A DNA stretch of 64,000 nt, taken from the NCBI GenBank assembly GCA_002238445.1, contig MPML01000013.1, positions 1 through 64,000 of the forward strand, written 5' to 3'. This document shows positions 44,460 to 56,758 of the stretch, in pieces. Both the position numbers and the translations under genes were made by a program. The notes beneath the pieces were generated by a model. It had not been told where the DNA came from. It saw nothing but the letters and a program-made list of their open reading frames with translations, and searched no databases. Origin of the DNA: Caldilineaceae bacterium bin5 (GTDB lineage Bacteria > Chloroflexota > Anaerolineae > Caldilineales > Caldilineaceae). The number at the start of each line of letters is the position of its first letter. The stretch's first letter is position 1.

Positions 44460-45959
44460 TTAGGGCAGGCTCGTCTCACCCATCAGAAAACGGTCGCATT
44501 CGCGCGCCGCGCCGCGACCTTCATTGATCGCCCATACAACCAGGCTCTGTCCGCGGCGCATGTCGCCTGCCGCGAAAACCCCGGGTACATTGGTGGCGAA
44601 ATCGTCGTATTCGGCCTGGGCGTTGGAGCGGGCATCCCTGTCAACACCGAGTTGATCCAGAACCGGGTTCTCCGGCCCGCGAAAGCCCATTGCCAGAAAC
44701 ACCAGCTGGGCAGGCCACACTTTCTCAGTTCCCGGTACCTCGCGCAACTGGGGACGTTGTCCGTTTTCGCTCGGCAGCCACTCAATCATGACCGTATGCA
44801 ACTCCTTAAGCCGGCCATGTTCGTCTCCTACGAACCTCTTGGTGCTGATCAGGAAAGTGCGCGGGTCGTCGCCAAAGCGGGCCGCGGCCTCGGCGTGACC
44901 GTAGTCGACACGAAAAATGTTCGGCCATTCGGGCCACGGATTGCTTGGGGCCCGTTCTGGCGGCGGCATGGGCATGATTTCGAACATGTTGACGCTATTG
45001 CACCCGTGCCGCATAGCAGTCCCAAGGCAGTCGTTGCCCGTGTCACCGCCTCCAATTACGATTACGTCTTTGCCTTCGGCAGATATGAAGGGGTAACTGT
45101 AACCCTCACCGGGAACCTCGCCATACTTGCCATCCAGGAGATTCTTGGTATTGCCGTGCAGGAACTCCATCGCAAAGTGAACGCCTTCCAACTCCCTGCC
45201 CTCAATTGGCAGATTATTTGGATTGGTGGCGCCGCCGCAGAGCACAATGCCATCGTTCTCGTCCAGGAGGCTGTCGGCCGGAATGTCCGTGCCAATTTCG
45301 CAGTTGGTGACGAAGGTCACGCCTTCCGCGCGCATCAGATCGACGCGCTGTTCTACGCGCTCCTTCTCCAGCTTCATGTTGGGGATGCCGTACATCAGCA
45401 GCCCGCCGATCCTGTCCGCTCTTTCATAGACGGTAACGGTATGTCCGGCAGAGTTGAGTTGCGCGGCGCAGGCCAGACCCGCCGGCCCTGAACCGACGAC
45501 CGCAACCTTCTTACCGGTGCGAACTGAGGGCGGCTGCGGGTGGACCCAGCCTTCTTCGAAGCCCCTGTCGATGATCGCGCATTCGATGCTCTTGATCGTG
45601 ACCGGCGGATCAATGATGCCCAAGGTGCAGGAGCCTTCACACGGCGCCGGGCAGACGCGGCCGGTGAACTCAGGAAAATTGTTGGTAGCATGCAGCCTGT
45701 CCAGCGCTTCCCGCCACCGGTTCTGATACACCAGATCGTTCCACTCCGGGATCAGATTATTGATCGGGCAGCCACCTTCCGGCATCGTTCCGGTATGGCA
45801 GAAGGGGATACCGCAGTCCATGCAGCGGGCACCCTGGTGCTGAAGGTCCTCTGTCGATAAATGGAGATGAAATTCATCCCAATCTTGAATTCGCTCAAGG
45901 GGCGCGCGCTCTGGAAAGGGCTGCCGCTCGAATTCAAGAAAGCCGGTAGGTTTACCCAT
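44460..45959 (-). CDS. gltD: Glutamate synthase small (beta) subunit, NADPH
   Basis: 499 residues from ATG 45959 (AGGAG about 8 nt upstream). N-terminal [4Fe-4S] cysteines in [20 protein letters not shown] and a later [16 protein letters not shown]-binding [25 protein letters not shown]-binding [18 protein letters not shown]. It supplies electrons from NADPH to the GltB FMN/3Fe-4S centres so that 2-oxoglutarate plus glutamine gives two glutamate. It lies 77 bp downstream of gltB in the same operon. The 3' end is 4 bp from the MITE target duplication. Confidence 0.96.
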   Translation of the reverse strand: MGKPTGFLEFERQPFPERAPLERIQDWDEFHLHLSTEDLQHQGARCMDCGIPFCHTGTMPEGGCPINNLIPEWNDLVYQNRWREALDRLHATNNFPEFTGRVCPAPCEGSCTLGIIDPPVTIKSIECAIIDRGFEEGWVHPQPPSVRTGKKVAVVGSGPAGLACAAQLNSAGHTVTVYERADRIGGLLMYGIPNMKLEKERVEQRVDLMRAEGVTFVTNCEIGTDIPADSLLDENDGIVLCGGATNPNNLPIEGRELEGVHFAMEFLHGNTKNLLDGKYGEVPGEGYSYPFISAEGKDVIVIGGGDTGNDCLGTAMRHGCNSVNMFEIMPMPPPERAPSNPWPEWPNIFRVDYGHAEAAARFGDDPRTFLISTKRFVGDEHGRLKELHTVMIEWLPSENGQRPQLREVPGTEKVWPAQLVFLAMGFRGPENPVLDQLGVDRDARSNAQAEYDDFATNVPGVFAAGDMRRGQSLVVWAINEGRGAARECDRFLMGETSLP

Positions 45960-46036
45960 TCTATATCTCCTGACTGCGTATTGCGTTGTGGGTTTCAGCT
46001 CGCAATACCTGGTCGAGATTTTCGGTAACGCAATAC

Positions 46037-49000
46037 TCAGTTGCCGCTCACCCGCGCCGCCACGTCCTGGCTGTTGCGTTCGAAGGCGGCCATCAGCGCC
46101 TCCTGGCCCTTGAGACCGGTGGCTTCTACTTCGGCAAGGCATTGCAGCATCCGCTTATAGTCTTTCGGCATTACTTTGATAATGTTGGACAAAGACGCAT
46201 CCCAGTCTGAAAGCACCCGTTGGGCCACTTCCGAGTTGGTATAGGCGTAGTGGCGCTGAATCAATTCCCGTACTTCGGCGATTTCTTCCGGATCTTGCAA
46301 CGCTTCCGTCTCTACCATTTCCGGGTTAACGCGCTGTTTGAAGTAGACGCCGTCAACGGGTTCCTCGTCAAGAACGTAGGCGATGCCGCCCGACATACCT
46401 GCGGCAAAGTTTCTTCCCGTGCGCCCGAGTACGACCACTCTGCCGCCTGTCATGTATTCGCAGCCATGGTCGCCGACACCTTCAATAACCGCATGCATCC
46501 CCGAATTGCGTACACAGAAGCGCTCGCCAGCCATGCCGCGGACATAGGCCTCACCACTGGTCGCGCCGTAGAAGGCCACATTGCCGATAATAATATTGTC
46601 TTCGGCCTTGAACGTCGAACCATAGGGCGGATAAGCGATAATCTTGCCGCCGGAGAGTCCCTTGCCAAAATAATCGTTGCCGTCGCCCTCCAGTTCGAGC
46701 GTCATGCCCTTAGGGATAAAGGCGCCAAAGCTCTGACCGGCCGCGCCCTGGAAATGCAGTTGAATAGTGTCTTCCGGCAGTCCGTCAGGCCCAAAGCGGC
46801 GGGTGATTTCACTGCCTGTAATGGTACCGACCACCCGGTTGGTGTTGCGAATTGGCAGGGACTCCTTCACCTTCGTCAACGACACACTTTTGCCTTCGTC
46901 CTGCTGGGCGGCGTGGGCTTCCTGCACGTCCTCGGCGCTGTTTTCGAGTGCCGGCATACAGAGGTAGAGGAGGGTCGTGTTGTCAAGCGCTTTGTCCAGA
47001 CCGTGATCCTGTTCGATCTGACAGTAACGTCCCCAATCTTCTGGCACGTCTGGCCGGTGCAAGATCGCAGTCAGGTCGATGCCCTGGGCTTTCCAGTGTT
47101 TGATGGCCTTGGGCGGGAGCAAGCGGTCTGTACGCCCGATCATCTCATTTACAGTACGGAAGCCAAGCTTCGCCATGTACTCCCGCAGCTCCTGGGCCAT
47201 GAACTGCATGAAATTGACCACGTCCTGCGGGTCGCCTGTAAATTTCTTCCGTAGCTCGGGGTTCTGCGTGGCGACTCCGACCGGGCAGGTGTCCAGATGA
47301 CAGACGCGCATCATGATGCATCCCAGGGCTACGAGCGGACTCGTGGCAAAGCCGTATTCTTCGGCCCCCAACAGTGCAGCAATCGCCAGGTCGCGCCCGG
47401 TCTTTAGCTGGCCGTCTGTCTCTACCACCACACGGCTGCGCAGATTGTTTATGAGCAGCGTTTGGTGGGTCTCGGCGACGCCCAGCTCCCACGGCAGGCC
47501 GGCATGTTTGATGCTCGTCTGCGGGGAGGCGCCGGTCCCGCCGTCGTGGCCGCTGATAAGAATAACGTCGGCGTGACCCTTGGCGACCCCGGCTGCGACG
47601 GTTCCCACACCTACCTCTGACACTAGTTTGACGTTGATGCGGGCATTATGATTGGAATTCTTGAGGTCGTGGATCAGTTCGGCCAAGTCCTCGATCGAAT
47701 AGATGTCATGGTGGGGCGGCGGCGAGATCAGTCCGACGCCCGGCGTCGAGTGCCGCACCTCGGCAATCCACGGATATACTTTCTTGCCGGGCAGCTGTCC
47801 CCCTTCGCCCGGCTTTGCCCCTTGCGCCATCTTTATCTGCAGCTCTCTGGCGTTGACCAGGTAGTTGCTGGTCACGCCGAATCGAGCCGAGGCCACCTGT
47901 TTGATGGCGCTGTTCTTCGAGTCGCCGTTCGGTTCAAGATGATAGCGGGCCGGATCTTCGCCGCCTTCACCGGTATTGCTGCGTCCGCCGATGCGGTTCA
48001 TCGCAATCGCCAGAGTCTCGTGTGCCTCTTTGCTGATCGATCCGTAGGACATCGCCCCCGTTTTGAAGCGCTTGCAAATGTCCTCTACCGGTTCCACCTC
48101 TTCGATTGGAATACTCTCTACCCCGTCGAGATTGAACTCAAGCAAGCCGCGCAGGTTGCACCACTCCTTATTCATCTCGTCGATGTCATGCGTGTAGGCC
48201 TTGAACGAGGCATAGTCGTTGTCGCGGGCCGCCTTTTGCAACAGGTGAACCGTGCGGGGATTGAACAGATGCAGTTCGCCGTCTTTGCGCCACTGGTAAT
48301 CGCCGCCGGGAGAGAGCAGTTGGCCGGCGTGACCATTACCATTGGAAGCAGCCGGTCCGGCGCGTTCAACGCCGGGCGCGTGGCCGTTTGTCTGAGCTGA
48401 GGCAAAGATGCGGACAGGGTAAGCCCGGTCGTGGCGCATCTTGATTTCGTCATAGATTTCCGGCAGATCGATTCCTTCGACGCGGCTGGATGTCCAGGTG
48501 AAGTATTTGTCCACCAGATTCTGGCTGAGGCCAAGTGCCTCGAAAATCTGCGCGCCGCAGTAGCTCTGAATCGTCGAAATTCCCATCTTCGACAGCACTT
48601 TGACGACACCCTTCATTGCTGCTTTGACATAATTGTAAATCGCCGTGTCGTGGTCGATATCGACGAGCAGCCGGTTCTGGATCATCTGATCCAGCGTCTC
48701 CATCGCCAGATACGGGTTGACCGCCGTCGCGCCAAAACCGATCAGCAGGGCCAGGTGATGGACCTCACGCGGTTCGCCAGACTCGACGACCAGAGCGGTT
48801 TGAGTGCGTGTTTCATTGCGGATCAGGTGGTGATGCAATCCGGACGTTGCCAGCAGGGCAGGGATCGGCGCGGTGCCGGGGGCGACTCCCCGGTCCGAAA
48901 GAATCAGGATATTGGTCCCTTCCGCAATAGCGTCCGTAGCCGCTTGGAAGAGATCCTCAAGCGCCTGTTCCAGCGCCTTATGCCCACCATTCACGTCAAA

Positions 49001-50857
49001 GAGGATAGGCAGTGTCTTAGCGCGGAAATCACTTGCATCGGTATGTTGAATGTGCTGAATTTTGGCAAGTTCCTCATTGGTGAGGATCGGGCGACTCAGC
49101 TTCAACTGGCGGCAGTTCTCCGGCTTCGTCTCAAGAAGATTCAACTCGGTGCCCATCATCACTTCAGTAGCGGTAATCAGTTCCTCGCGAATTGCGTCAA
49201 TGGGCGGGTTGGTCACCTGGGCAAAGAGCTGCTTGAAATAGTTGTACAGAAGTTGCGAGTGGTTGGAGAGGGCTGCGGCCGGTGTGTCGTTGCCCATGGC
49301 GCCCAGAGCTTCAACACCGTCGGTTGCCATCGGCGCAAGCAAAATACGCAACTGCTCGAAGGTATAACCGAAAATCTGCTGTCGCTCGAGCATAGTTGCA
49401 TGGTCAACGCCCGGCACTTCGACATCCGGCTGCTGAATTTCATCCAGGCTGACCAGGTGCTCGTCAAGCCACGCACGGTAAGGATGCGCCGCGGCCATCG
49501 TCTCTTTCAGCTCCTCGTCGGAGATGATGCGTCCTTCTTCTGTATCGACAAGGAACATCCGCCCCGGTTCCAGGCGCGACTTTTTGAGGATGCGGTCCGG
49601 TTCGATCGCCAGTACACCTACCTCGGACGCCATCACCACAATGCCGTCTCTGGTGACACAGTAGCGAGAGGGACGCAGGCCGTTGCGGTCTAGCACGGCG
49701 CCTACTATCGTGCCATCGGTGAATACCATTGAGGCCGGTCCGTCCCACGGTTCCATCATCGTGCTGTGGTATTCGTAGAAAGCCTTTTTGGCGTCGCTCA
49801 TCGTTTCATGCTGCGACCACGGCTCCGGGATCATCATCATCATCGCATGCGGCAACGAGCGCCCGGACAGATAGAGAAACTCCATCGTCTCGTCGAACTT
49901 GGCCGAGTCGCTGCCGTCCTCATGAATGATAGGCAGCACCTTCTTGATGTCGTCGCCGAACAACTCGCTTTCAAAATGCGACTGTCGGGCATACATCCAG
50001 TTTTCGTTGCCGCGCAAAGTGTTGATCTCACCATTGTGGATCATGTACCGGTAAGGGTGAGCGCGCTCCCAACTGGGGAAGGTATTTGTACTGAAGCGGG
50101 AGTGGATAACTATCAGTCCCGATTCCATGTCTTCATCCTGCAAGTCCGGGTAGAATCCCTCGACCTGCGGCGCCATCAACATACCCTTATAGACAACCGT
50201 GCGTGCAGAGAGACTGGCGATATAGAAAGATCTGCCTTCGCGAAGAGGCGAGTAGCGAATCTGGTTCTCTGCCAACTTGCGTATCACATAGAGTTTGCGT
50301 TCAAAAGCAAGGTCGTCACCGCCAGTCAGCCGCTCGTCATTGCGCCCGATGAAGACCTGGCGGACGACCGGTTCCCCCAAACGCGCAGTATGGCCCAACG
50401 CATCATTGACGGTCGGCACCGTGCGCCAGCCGAGCACGGTCTGGCCTTCAGAGCGAATTATCTTTTCGAAGATCTGCTCACAGCGGAAACGGAAGTCCCC
50501 TCTCTGCGGCAGGAAGACCATCCCTACTGCGTACTCGCCTTCAGGCGGGAGCTCAATGCCCTCCTCATCGGCAACCTTCTGCATGAATTTGTCGGGCATC
50601 TGTATAAGGACGCCGGCCCCGTCGCCAGTGTTCGGCTCGCATCCGCACGCGCCGCGATGCGCCAGATTGAACAGCACTTCCAACCCTTGCGAAACTATAG
50701 AATGTGACTTTCGGCCCTTGATGTCGACGACGAATCCTACGCCGCAAGCGTCGTGTTCGTAGCGTGGATCGTAGAGGCCCTGCTTTGCCGGGAGTCCGGT
50801 ACCAGGATGGAGCGCGGGATGTTTACAAGAGGTAGGAATAAGTTGCATTTCCGACAT
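46037..50857 (-). CDS. gltB: Glutamate synthase large (alpha) subunit
   Basis: 1606 residues; GGGGAG about 9 nt upstream of ATG. The N-terminal class II amidotransferase domain has the nucleophile Cys38 in [18 protein letters not shown] (a propeptide precedes the Cys), followed by the central domain, the FMN-binding synthase domain ([40 protein letters not shown]) and the 3Fe-4S ligands in [20 protein letters not shown]. The C-terminal GXGXG-type [15 protein letters not shown] and [11 protein letters not shown] segments complete the protein. It hydrolyses glutamine and channels ammonia to 2-oxoglutarate. It is the first gene of the gltBD pair. Confidence 0.97.
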   Translation of the reverse strand: MSEMQLIPTSCKHPALHPGTGLPAKQGLYDPRYEHDACGVGFVVDIKGRKSHSIVSQGLEVLFNLAHRGACGCEPNTGDGAGVLIQMPDKFMQKVADEEGIELPPEGEYAVGMVFLPQRGDFRFRCEQIFEKIIRSEGQTVLGWRTVPTVNDALGHTARLGEPVVRQVFIGRNDERLTGGDDLAFERKLYVIRKLAENQIRYSPLREGRSFYIASLSARTVVYKGMLMAPQVEGFYPDLQDEDMESGLIVIHSRFSTNTFPSWERAHPYRYMIHNGEINTLRGNENWMYARQSHFESELFGDDIKKVLPIIHEDGSDSAKFDETMEFLYLSGRSLPHAMMMMIPEPWSQHETMSDAKKAFYEYHSTMMEPWDGPASMVFTDGTIVGAVLDRNGLRPSRYCVTRDGIVVMASEVGVLAIEPDRILKKSRLEPGRMFLVDTEEGRIISDEELKETMAAAHPYRAWLDEHLVSLDEIQQPDVEVPGVDHATMLERQQIFGYTFEQLRILLAPMATDGVEALGAMGNDTPAAALSNHSQLLYNYFKQLFAQVTNPPIDAIREELITATEVMMGTELNLLETKPENCRQLKLSRPILTNEELAKIQHIQHTDASDFRAKTLPILFDVNGGHKALEQALEDLFQAATDAIAEGTNILILSDRGVAPGTAPIPALLATSGLHHHLIRNETRTQTALVVESGEPREVHHLALLIGFGATAVNPYLAMETLDQMIQNRLLVDIDHDTAIYNYVKAAMKGVVKVLSKMGISTIQSYCGAQIFEALGLSQNLVDKYFTWTSSRVEGIDLPEIYDEIKMRHDRAYPVRIFASAQTNGHAPGVERAGPAASNGNGHAGQLLSPGGDYQWRKDGELHLFNPRTVHLLQKAARDNDYASFKAYTHDIDEMNKEWCNLRGLLEFNLDGVESIPIEEVEPVEDICKRFKTGAMSYGSISKEAHETLAIAMNRIGGRSNTGEGGEDPARYHLEPNGDSKNSAIKQVASARFGVTSNYLVNARELQIKMAQGAKPGEGGQLPGKKVYPWIAEVRHSTPGVGLISPPPHHDIYSIEDLAELIHDLKNSNHNARINVKLVSEVGVGTVAAGVAKGHADVILISGHDGGTGASPQTSIKHAGLPWELGVAETHQTLLINNLRSRVVVETDGQLKTGRDLAIAALLGAEEYGFATSPLVALGCIMMRVCHLDTCPVGVATQNPELRKKFTGDPQDVVNFMQFMAQELREYMAKLGFRTVNEMIGRTDRLLPPKAIKHWKAQGIDLTAILHRPDVPEDWGRYCQIEQDHGLDKALDNTTLLYLCMPALENSAEDVQEAHAAQQDEGKSVSLTKVKESLPIRNTNRVVGTITGSEITRRFGPDGLPEDTIQLHFQGAAGQSFGAFIPKGMTLELEGDGNDYFGKGLSGGKIIAYPPYGSTFKAEDNIIIGNVAFYGATSGEAYVRGMAGERFCVRNSGMHAVIEGVGDHGCEYMTGGRVVVLGRTGRNFAAGMSGGIAYVLDEEPVDGVYFKQRVNPEMVETEALQDPEEIAEVRELIQRHYAYTNSEVAQRVLSDWDASLSNIIKVMPKDYKRMLQCLAEVEATGLKGQEALMAAFERNSQDVAARVSGN

Positions 50858-51340
50858 AACGACATCTCCCCAATAAAGTCTTGCGATTCGCGTCGTTCAT
50901 TCAGAGCAGTTGATTAGGAGGTACCTTCTCTGCATCTGAGCGGCAAAAGCCGGCGGCTGATGCGAAGCAAGAGCGTCTGCAAAGACCGGATGACGTCGTT
51001 GTCGAATCGCGAATACCTTGCCTACAGGCATATTCTGGCGGGATACACCCGCGATCATAGCATATAATGTACACGAGAAAAGGCTGTCCGTCAACTTTTT
51101 GCCTGTTTGAGGAACACGCCGGATTCTGGTCTCTGTCAGACAGAACCGAGGTCTATCTGTCTTGTGCTATTTCGGCTTGGCGAGAATGCTAGAACGGGGT
51201 GAGATTGTAGCGTGAGTTCAGTGGCCAGATCTGTGGACTGCACTACGATCTCAACGACCGCTGGAACCTGGTGCAGGAGATCCAATCCCGAGAGACGGCC
51301 CGGCAGTTAACCGAGCGCCCGCAGAGTACGGGACTCTCCG
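50858..51340. other. Upstream region of gltB
   Basis: 483 bp containing the gltB 5'-UTR and promoter (51066-51094) and, near 51245-51330 in plus-frame, a short stretch resembling the end of a protein (YDLNDRWNLVQEIQSRETAR) with stops upstream, too short to call a gene. No riboswitch or small RNA could be recognised. Confidence 0.5.
51066..51094 (-). promoter_or_regulatory. Candidate sigma-70 promoter for gltBD
   Basis: On the minus strand TTGACG (51089-51094) is separated by 17 bp from TACATT (51066-51071), a good -35/-10 spacing. It would produce an approximately 200-nt leader ahead of gltB. The -10 has 4 of 6 consensus bases, so this is plausible rather than certain. Confidence 0.5.
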
Positions 51341-51670
51341 TCAACTATTGTCTCCTTCGACTGGCAAGCGATAACCATTGCCGTAGAGGATTACTTCGAC
51401 ACCACCATCTACGACCAAAGGGTGGCTGAATTTTACTCCAAGGACCCCATCATAGCCCCGATCCGCCGCTTTCTTCTCCAAGTCGGCGAGGCCCTGCTCG
51501 ATTGCTTTTTCGATCAGTGCTTCGTAATGGGTCATGCGCCCGCCGACGAGATTACGGATGTTTTCTCTGACATCTCTTACGATATTGGCCGCGTATACGA
51601 CGACGACGAAGAGGAACTCGCCGACTTCGACATCGGAGCGGTGGGGTTGATCGAGGGCGATCAATTTCAT
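51341..51670 (-). CDS. YbjQ/UPF0145-like small protein
   Basis: 109 residues from ATG 51670; an in-frame extension to 51913 lies inside the upstream gene and is rejected. The segment [20 protein letters not shown], then [20 protein letters not shown] and [16 protein letters not shown] resembles the YbjQ family (homopentameric, putative heavy-metal-binding fold), though the N-terminus differs from typical members. Function of the family is not established. It is the last gene of a three-gene unit, with a 4-bp overlap with the stop of the upstream repeat-containing membrane protein. The context suggests a job with those proteins. Confidence 0.8.
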   Translation of the reverse strand: MKLIALDQPHRSDVEVGEFLFVVVVYAANIVRDVRENIRNLVGGRMTHYEALIEKAIEQGLADLEKKAADRGYDGVLGVKFSHPLVVDGGVEVILYGNGYRLPVEGDNS

Positions 51671-53598
51671 TTTCGGTCCCTGTCTGCCTCGCGGTGATCT
51701 GGTACATTGACGGTCACATTCACTTCCGTGCGGCGACGACCCCAAGCGATTTTCAGAATGAGAAACAGCAGTAGCAGTCCACCTAGAATGGAGAGCAAGT
51801 TGCGCGGATTGCTTATGGTAGTTCCATTCTTTACCCAGAACAGCAGCCAGGAGACATCGCCGGATAGCACGGGGCCCAAGTCCTCCAAGACTTGGAAAAT
51901 CCTGCCTGGCCACTGCTCCCTATCCGTTCCTTCTGAGAGAAAGCGAAGTGCTGCCTGCAGGTTCTGACTTTGAAGTAACGCATTCTGAACAGTTTCGCTT
52001 TCGAGCAAAGAAATCAGTGCCGGATTGTTCAGAACGGAACTCGCCAGAAATTCTGCATCCTGAGGTGACAGTGCCTTCAGATACGTGGCGGCGATTAGAG
52101 AAAGTTGATCTGTGTTCAAATCGCCAAGGAGCAAGGATCGAGCAGATTCCAATGTAAGGGCCAATAGTGCCTCTCTCTCCTCCGAGTTCAGTGACATCGA
52201 CTTACGAATGGCTGTCTCGTCTTCTAGCCCCAAAACGTTTTCCAATGCATCGCGGTCCACAAAGTCAGCTGCTTCACTCACGAGATACAATTGGTGCTGG
52301 ACCACTTTGACAATGAGGTCGCTAGCGAGTTCGGCCCAACTGATGAGCGTTTCCGATCTTCCCGAATGCCGAAAAATCTCCAATGATTCTTCAGGAAGAG
52401 TTTGCATGAACTCGAACTGCCCTGAATTGAGCAGATCCTCCAGCCTGTCCGGCTCATACTCTTCCACCAATGCAACAAGTTCTGAAAGCTTGGCAAGTTG
52501 ATCTACCTCTGTGAAGTCCAGGATCTGCTTGAAGCGTGGATTCGTCTCGGATAATGCGAGGACGCGAGCAAACTTCCGGCGGAAATCCTGCCACTGGCTG
52601 AAAGCACTATCTGCAACATTTCTCGCCAGAGTAGGCATTTCCAGTCGCAGCCCTTCACCCACAGCCTCAGCCATCCATTCTTGCATTTCAGTCTTGACAG
52701 TGTCTTCTTGGAATGAGTCTTGGATGAAAGGCAGCGCCCCATCTCTGGAGTTGTACAGGTCAATGACGACAAGAGCGCCTCCGACAATCCAACCAACGAA
52801 AGGGATGCCCGTGACTACAATACTGCCAAGAATACGTGACAAGATTGTTGCAATGATATTCCTTGTTACTATGCTTGTCAGCCTCTTGACTATCGCGACT
52901 CCAATTTGGGTACCAATGACTACTGCCACGCCGCCTGCAAGGTTCGAATGAATCTCGAGGATGTCAAGAAAGTTCTGATCAGTATCCGGATCGAGCTTCA
53001 ACAGTTCCAAATCTGCCTCTATCTGCCGGTTCAACTCTACTGTTAAAGTTTTTGAGAACCGTCCACCGATGAACTCCTGCACGCAGATCAGTGCCGAAGA
53101 CGCCGACTTAGCCGTCACCAATCGAATCTCTTCCACGATGTCGTCTGCGACCAGAGTCGAAAGTTCTTCAAATCGACTCGCGAATCCATCGGAGCCGAAA
53201 GCTTCTTTAGCCACCCTCGTTGCCAACTCCTCGGCTTTGGAAGGAGCCCACCCCGACCAGATCCGTTCCCAGAAGCCTGTATCACTGCGGACCAAATCGA
53301 TTGCGTCATTTACGGCACTGTCTACTTTCAAGTCCATTCCCATGTCTCGCCAGTGGCGATTTACAATCCCGACTACATCGAGACGACCCTGCTCATCCGC
53401 GACCACCGTTTGGGTGATCCTGTTCAATTCGTCGCGCAGACTGGCTTCGTCAACCTGGTCACATTCTTCAAATGTGTAGGAGCCAGGAGCGGTACTTTGG
53501 GCCCTGGCCGCACTTGGAAGCGACAACGACATAAGCAGCAGCGAGATGAAAAAAGAGACTGTCAGACTGTAACGCTGCTTCTGGTTTGGCTTCTGCAC
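51667..53598 (-). CDS. Unknown secreted/membrane-anchored protein with one approximately 198-residue repeat
   Basis: 643 residues. Start is GTG at 53598 with a strong AGGAGG about 9 nt upstream; the GTG overlaps the preceding gene's stop (TAGTG). A signal peptide (about 1-33, ending ARA) is followed by an N-terminal domain with Cys46 ([10 protein letters not shown]) and Cys172 ([11 protein letters not shown]). A hydrophobic glycine-rich region at about 219-282 ([20 protein letters not shown]) may form membrane hairpins. One copy of the repeat spans about 343-540 ([41 protein letters not shown]). A C-terminal helix at 600-617 and basic RRR follow. The paralogue upstream has three copies of the repeat. 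I recognise no family. Confidence 0.7.
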   Translation of the reverse strand: MQKPNQKQRYSLTVSFFISLLLMSLSLPSAARAQSTAPGSYTFEECDQVDEASLRDELNRITQTVVADEQGRLDVVGIVNRHWRDMGMDLKVDSAVNDAIDLVRSDTGFWERIWSGWAPSKAEELATRVAKEAFGSDGFASRFEELSTLVADDIVEEIRLVTAKSASSALICVQEFIGGRFSKTLTVELNRQIEADLELLKLDPDTDQNFLDILEIHSNLAGGVAVVIGTQIGVAIVKRLTSIVTRNIIATILSRILGSIVVTGIPFVGWIVGGALVVIDLYNSRDGALPFIQDSFQEDTVKTEMQEWMAEAVGEGLRLEMPTLARNVADSAFSQWQDFRRKFARVLALSETNPRFKQILDFTEVDQLAKLSELVALVEEYEPDRLEDLLNSGQFEFMQTLPEESLEIFRHSGRSETLISWAELASDLIVKVVQHQLYLVSEAADFVDRDALENVLGLEDETAIRKSMSLNSEEREALLALTLESARSLLLGDLNTDQLSLIAATYLKALSPQDAEFLASSVLNNPALISLLESETVQNALLQSQNLQAALRFLSEGTDREQWPGRIFQVLEDLGPVLSGDVSWLLFWVKNGTTISNPRNLLSILGGLLLLFLILKIAWGRRRTEVNVTVNVPDHREADRDRK

Positions 53599-56500
53599 TA
53601 TGCTTGACCTCCTAAGAGTCGACTCATATATTCACGAATCTTCGGCAGGCGCTGGCGGCGGCCGAGCCAGACGACTGAGAGGGTTAGAGCCACCAGCAGA
53701 AGGAGCGCTCCCAAGAGAATGATTGATTGCGTCTGATGGTAGTGCCAGTAGAGTTGCCAGGGTTGGTTTCCAGAGGAGACGTCAATCGCGCCTGATAGCA
53801 TTAAGGCATTGGGCCACCAGGCTTGAGGCTCTGCGCTTCTCACAGAGACGAAAGCCAAGGCTTGCTCGATGTTCTTCGACCCCTTCACAGACTGCCCAAC
53901 ACTCTCTTTGTCAAGCTCAGCCAACATAGCCGGATTCTGGTCAAGAGAATGTGCTACCATTTCAGTACTTTCTTCTTCTAGGTCAAAACTATACTCGTGA
54001 AGCCAATGTATTTCAGGGTCTGCATCCAAAGAAAATACAGATTCCCTCGTTTTTGGCTCCAGTTGGATTAACCATGTCAATGTTTCCGACCCAACAAGAG
54101 CCAAGGCCTCGTCGAGTTCCTCTCGATTCCTGAATTGATCGGGGTCGGCTTCCTTATACAGTTCTGTCTCGGCGACCTCAACAATGGCATCCCCGGCCAA
54201 TTGCCCCCATTCGATTACCACTTCTGGTTGCCCGCTCCACTCAAGGATCTTGAACGCTTCCATGGGGAGGGACAGTAAGCGCGCAAACCGGCCGGAGTCG
54301 AAGAATTCTGGCAGCGAATCGGGCGCAAGGGTATCCACCGCTATAACGACGAGGTCGGATAGTATTGCTACGTCCTTCGGGTTAGCATTGTCCAAGATGG
54401 TTTCGAAGGCCAGAAGGTTGGCAGCGAGTTCTAGTACACGCTTGAACTTCTGCCCCAGATCCTCAGAAGCTCGCAGAACTGGCACGAGTTCCGGCGTTTT
54501 CGTAATTTTCGATGCGAATATTGTCCGGGCGGAAGGCGAGAGGTCGGGAAGGTAGGATGCGAGCCAGGACAGGTCATCGTCGGACAGATCGGATAATAGG
54601 GCGCTTCTTGCTTCTTCCGCCGGCAGTTGAAGCAAAGATTCTCTTTCTTTCGGATCCATCGCCATGAGTCTTTGGATCGCCACAACGTGTTCAATTTCTA
54701 GCACTCGTTCCAATTCCTCAAGCCCCGAGAAATCTTCTGGGACCGACACGATGTGAAGCCCTTTCTCCACTACTTGCACGATAGCGTCGCCCGCCAGTTC
54801 GGCCCAAGCGAGGACGACTGTCGGACTACCACTTTCGCGAAGGATTTCATAGGCCTCCTGAGGAAGAGCCAGGATCTCCTTGAACTGGCCTGACTCAATC
54901 ATGTCCGTTAACTTTTCAGCATCCAATGCTTCGGACGCCGCATTTACGAGAAGAGACAGTTTTTCCACTTCGGCAGCTGGCGTTTCGACTAGAATCGAAC
55001 TGATTTCATTGAAATCCCCAGCAAGACTAAGAACAGCGGCAAACTGGGCCTGCAAGCCCTCAGACTCCTGCAAAACGGAAATCAGGCCGCGATCCCGAAC
55101 TAAGAAGTCCACCAGTCGGCCGTGGGAGGATGAAGGCAAATCCAAGAGATATGAGATCACCCAGTCACTCTGTGGGCTAGACAGTTCCGAGAGTATCCAC
55201 TTAGTCTGCGCCGTAGGCAATCCCAGCAACGCCTTTCGTTCATCCACTCCTTTCTGCATCGTGTCCTTTATCAGCAAGGAATCTTCCAGTGCAAGAATCT
55301 TCTCCAGAGTCTCACGATCCCCAACCATTTCGGGCGATGCGTACTTGTATAGTTCCGTCTCTACAACACCGACAATTCTCACGTCGGCAAATTGGGCCCA
55401 CTTCAGGACCAAGCCCGGATCAGCGGTGTCACGAAGAATCTTGAACGACGCCCTAGGCAGATCAAAGATAAGTTTGAATTCACCCGAGCTAATAAGTCTG
55501 TTCAACCACTCATTGCCTAGTACATCGACCGTCACCTCTACCAATTCGGACAGCTTGTCAACCTGGTCTGGTGTAACATCTTCCAGTATGAGACGAAACT
55601 CTTCATTACTTTCGGCCAGCCTCAGGACGTGCTCGAAGTCCTGAAGGAAACTCCGCCATCGTCTGTAGATCTCGATCGTGACTGATTGGGAGATCCCCGG
55701 CATTGAGTTGGCTAATTCCTGATCCACAACAAGAACGATTTCTTTGCGGATGGTTTCCTTCACATTTTCAGACTTGAGGTCATCCTGAATCTGAGGCAAT
55801 GAACCTTCCCAAGCCTGATATACGTCGTAAATTATCAGGGCCCCACCGATTACCCAGCCTGCAACGGGGACGGCTGCGGAGGCGGCCCTACCAAGAATAC
55901 GGGTGACGACTTTACCAAGAATTCCTTGGGCGACCCTTCTGGCAATAACATTAGCAATTTGTGTGCCCACGATTGCGCCAATGCCGACCAATGACAAAGT
56001 CCGGTCTCCCAAATCGACAAAGTCAGTCTCTCCTTCAATGTTTCCTAATTCAAGACTTTCCAACCAGGCTTTCGTACTATCCTCCAAGACTTCCGACATG
56101 ACGTCAGAAAACTTGGCGCCGATGAATTCCTGAACACATAAGAATGCAGAAGAAGCAGATTTCACTGTCATCAAATGAATCTCGACGGTCAAGTCATCGA
56201 CTATTGCCGAGGACAGACTGTCGACGGCTGTACGAAATTCTGGAGAGTCGAAAGCTTGATTGGCGATTGCCTCCGCAAACTCTGCTGCCTTTTCTTCGGA
56301 CCATCCGGAAAATATCCGATCTAGTGTACCTCTTTCTTCTCGAACCCGTTGTGTAGCTTCGTCGACAGCTTTGTCCACCACGCTGTCCAGATCAAGTTCT
56401 GTCCAATTCTCTTCGACGATCTTGGCTAAGTCTAGCCCACTCTTATCTCGTTCCAACACAGAACGGGTGATACGATTGAGGTCACTTAGTAGGAGTTCTT

Positions 56501-56684
56501 CTTCGACTTGCTCGCACTCGGAAATCGTATACGTCGGCGAGGCTTCCTGTGCCTCCGCTGGCGCTGGCGGCAGAATTGTACCGAGAAGGAAAAGTGTGAA
56601 TAAAACTCTGCAAAACTGCTGAAACCACTGCTCAGCCTTTCTGCAGAATCTGGTAGCCCGGGGCTCTTGGTCTAGAGTTGCCAT
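53598..56684 (-). CDS. Unknown secreted/membrane-anchored protein with three approximately 198-residue repeats
   Basis: 1028 residues. Signal peptide-like segment (VLFTLFLLGTILPPAPAEA, about 27-45). The N-terminal domain with Cys57 (YTISECEQVEE) and Cys183 (FLCVQEFIGA) matches the paralogue at 51667-53598. A hydrophobic region at about 229-290 includes VPVAGWVIGGALIIYDVYQA. Three repeats begin near residues 350, 548 and 747, each starting F-x2-VL-x-LA and containing a L-LP, WA-x-xA, ELYK and LALED-type cores. C-terminal TM helix 987-1006 and basic end (GRRQRLPKIREYM). Cys residues are absent from the repeats. Gene order and overlap (TAGTG) make it the first gene of a three-gene operon. I do not recognise the family; it is not an obvious toxin or pilin. 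Confidence 0.7.
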   Translation of the reverse strand: MATLDQEPRATRFCRKAEQWFQQFCRVLFTLFLLGTILPPAPAEAQEASPTYTISECEQVEEELLLSDLNRITRSVLERDKSGLDLAKIVEENWTELDLDSVVDKAVDEATQRVREERGTLDRIFSGWSEEKAAEFAEAIANQAFDSPEFRTAVDSLSSAIVDDLTVEIHLMTVKSASSAFLCVQEFIGAKFSDVMSEVLEDSTKAWLESLELGNIEGETDFVDLGDRTLSLVGIGAIVGTQIANVIARRVAQGILGKVVTRILGRAASAAVPVAGWVIGGALIIYDVYQAWEGSLPQIQDDLKSENVKETIRKEIVLVVDQELANSMPGISQSVTIEIYRRWRSFLQDFEHVLRLAESNEEFRLILEDVTPDQVDKLSELVEVTVDVLGNEWLNRLISSGEFKLIFDLPRASFKILRDTADPGLVLKWAQFADVRIVGVVETELYKYASPEMVGDRETLEKILALEDSLLIKDTMQKGVDERKALLGLPTAQTKWILSELSSPQSDWVISYLLDLPSSSHGRLVDFLVRDRGLISVLQESEGLQAQFAAVLSLAGDFNEISSILVETPAAEVEKLSLLVNAASEALDAEKLTDMIESGQFKEILALPQEAYEILRESGSPTVVLAWAELAGDAIVQVVEKGLHIVSVPEDFSGLEELERVLEIEHVVAIQRLMAMDPKERESLLQLPAEEARSALLSDLSDDDLSWLASYLPDLSPSARTIFASKITKTPELVPVLRASEDLGQKFKRVLELAANLLAFETILDNANPKDVAILSDLVVIAVDTLAPDSLPEFFDSGRFARLLSLPMEAFKILEWSGQPEVVIEWGQLAGDAIVEVAETELYKEADPDQFRNREELDEALALVGSETLTWLIQLEPKTRESVFSLDADPEIHWLHEYSFDLEEESTEMVAHSLDQNPAMLAELDKESVGQSVKGSKNIEQALAFVSVRSAEPQAWWPNALMLSGAIDVSSGNQPWQLYWHYHQTQSIILLGALLLLVALTLSVVWLGRRQRLPKIREYMSRLLGGQA

Positions 56685-56758
56685 GAAATCAACACCACTG
56701 AATAGTAAAGCAGATAAGAACCGAACGGTCGTTTCTTTTCAGATCCAAGAAACAAAAA

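Noticed and set aside
51241..51330. Possible gene fragment (YDLNDRWNLVQEIQSRETAR) upstream of gltB
   Set aside because: Only about 30 coherent codons with upstream stops; could be a chance frame or very old remnant.
51671..51913. N-terminal extension of the YbjQ-like gene
   Set aside because: Lies inside the upstream gene's coding sequence; homology begins at 51670.
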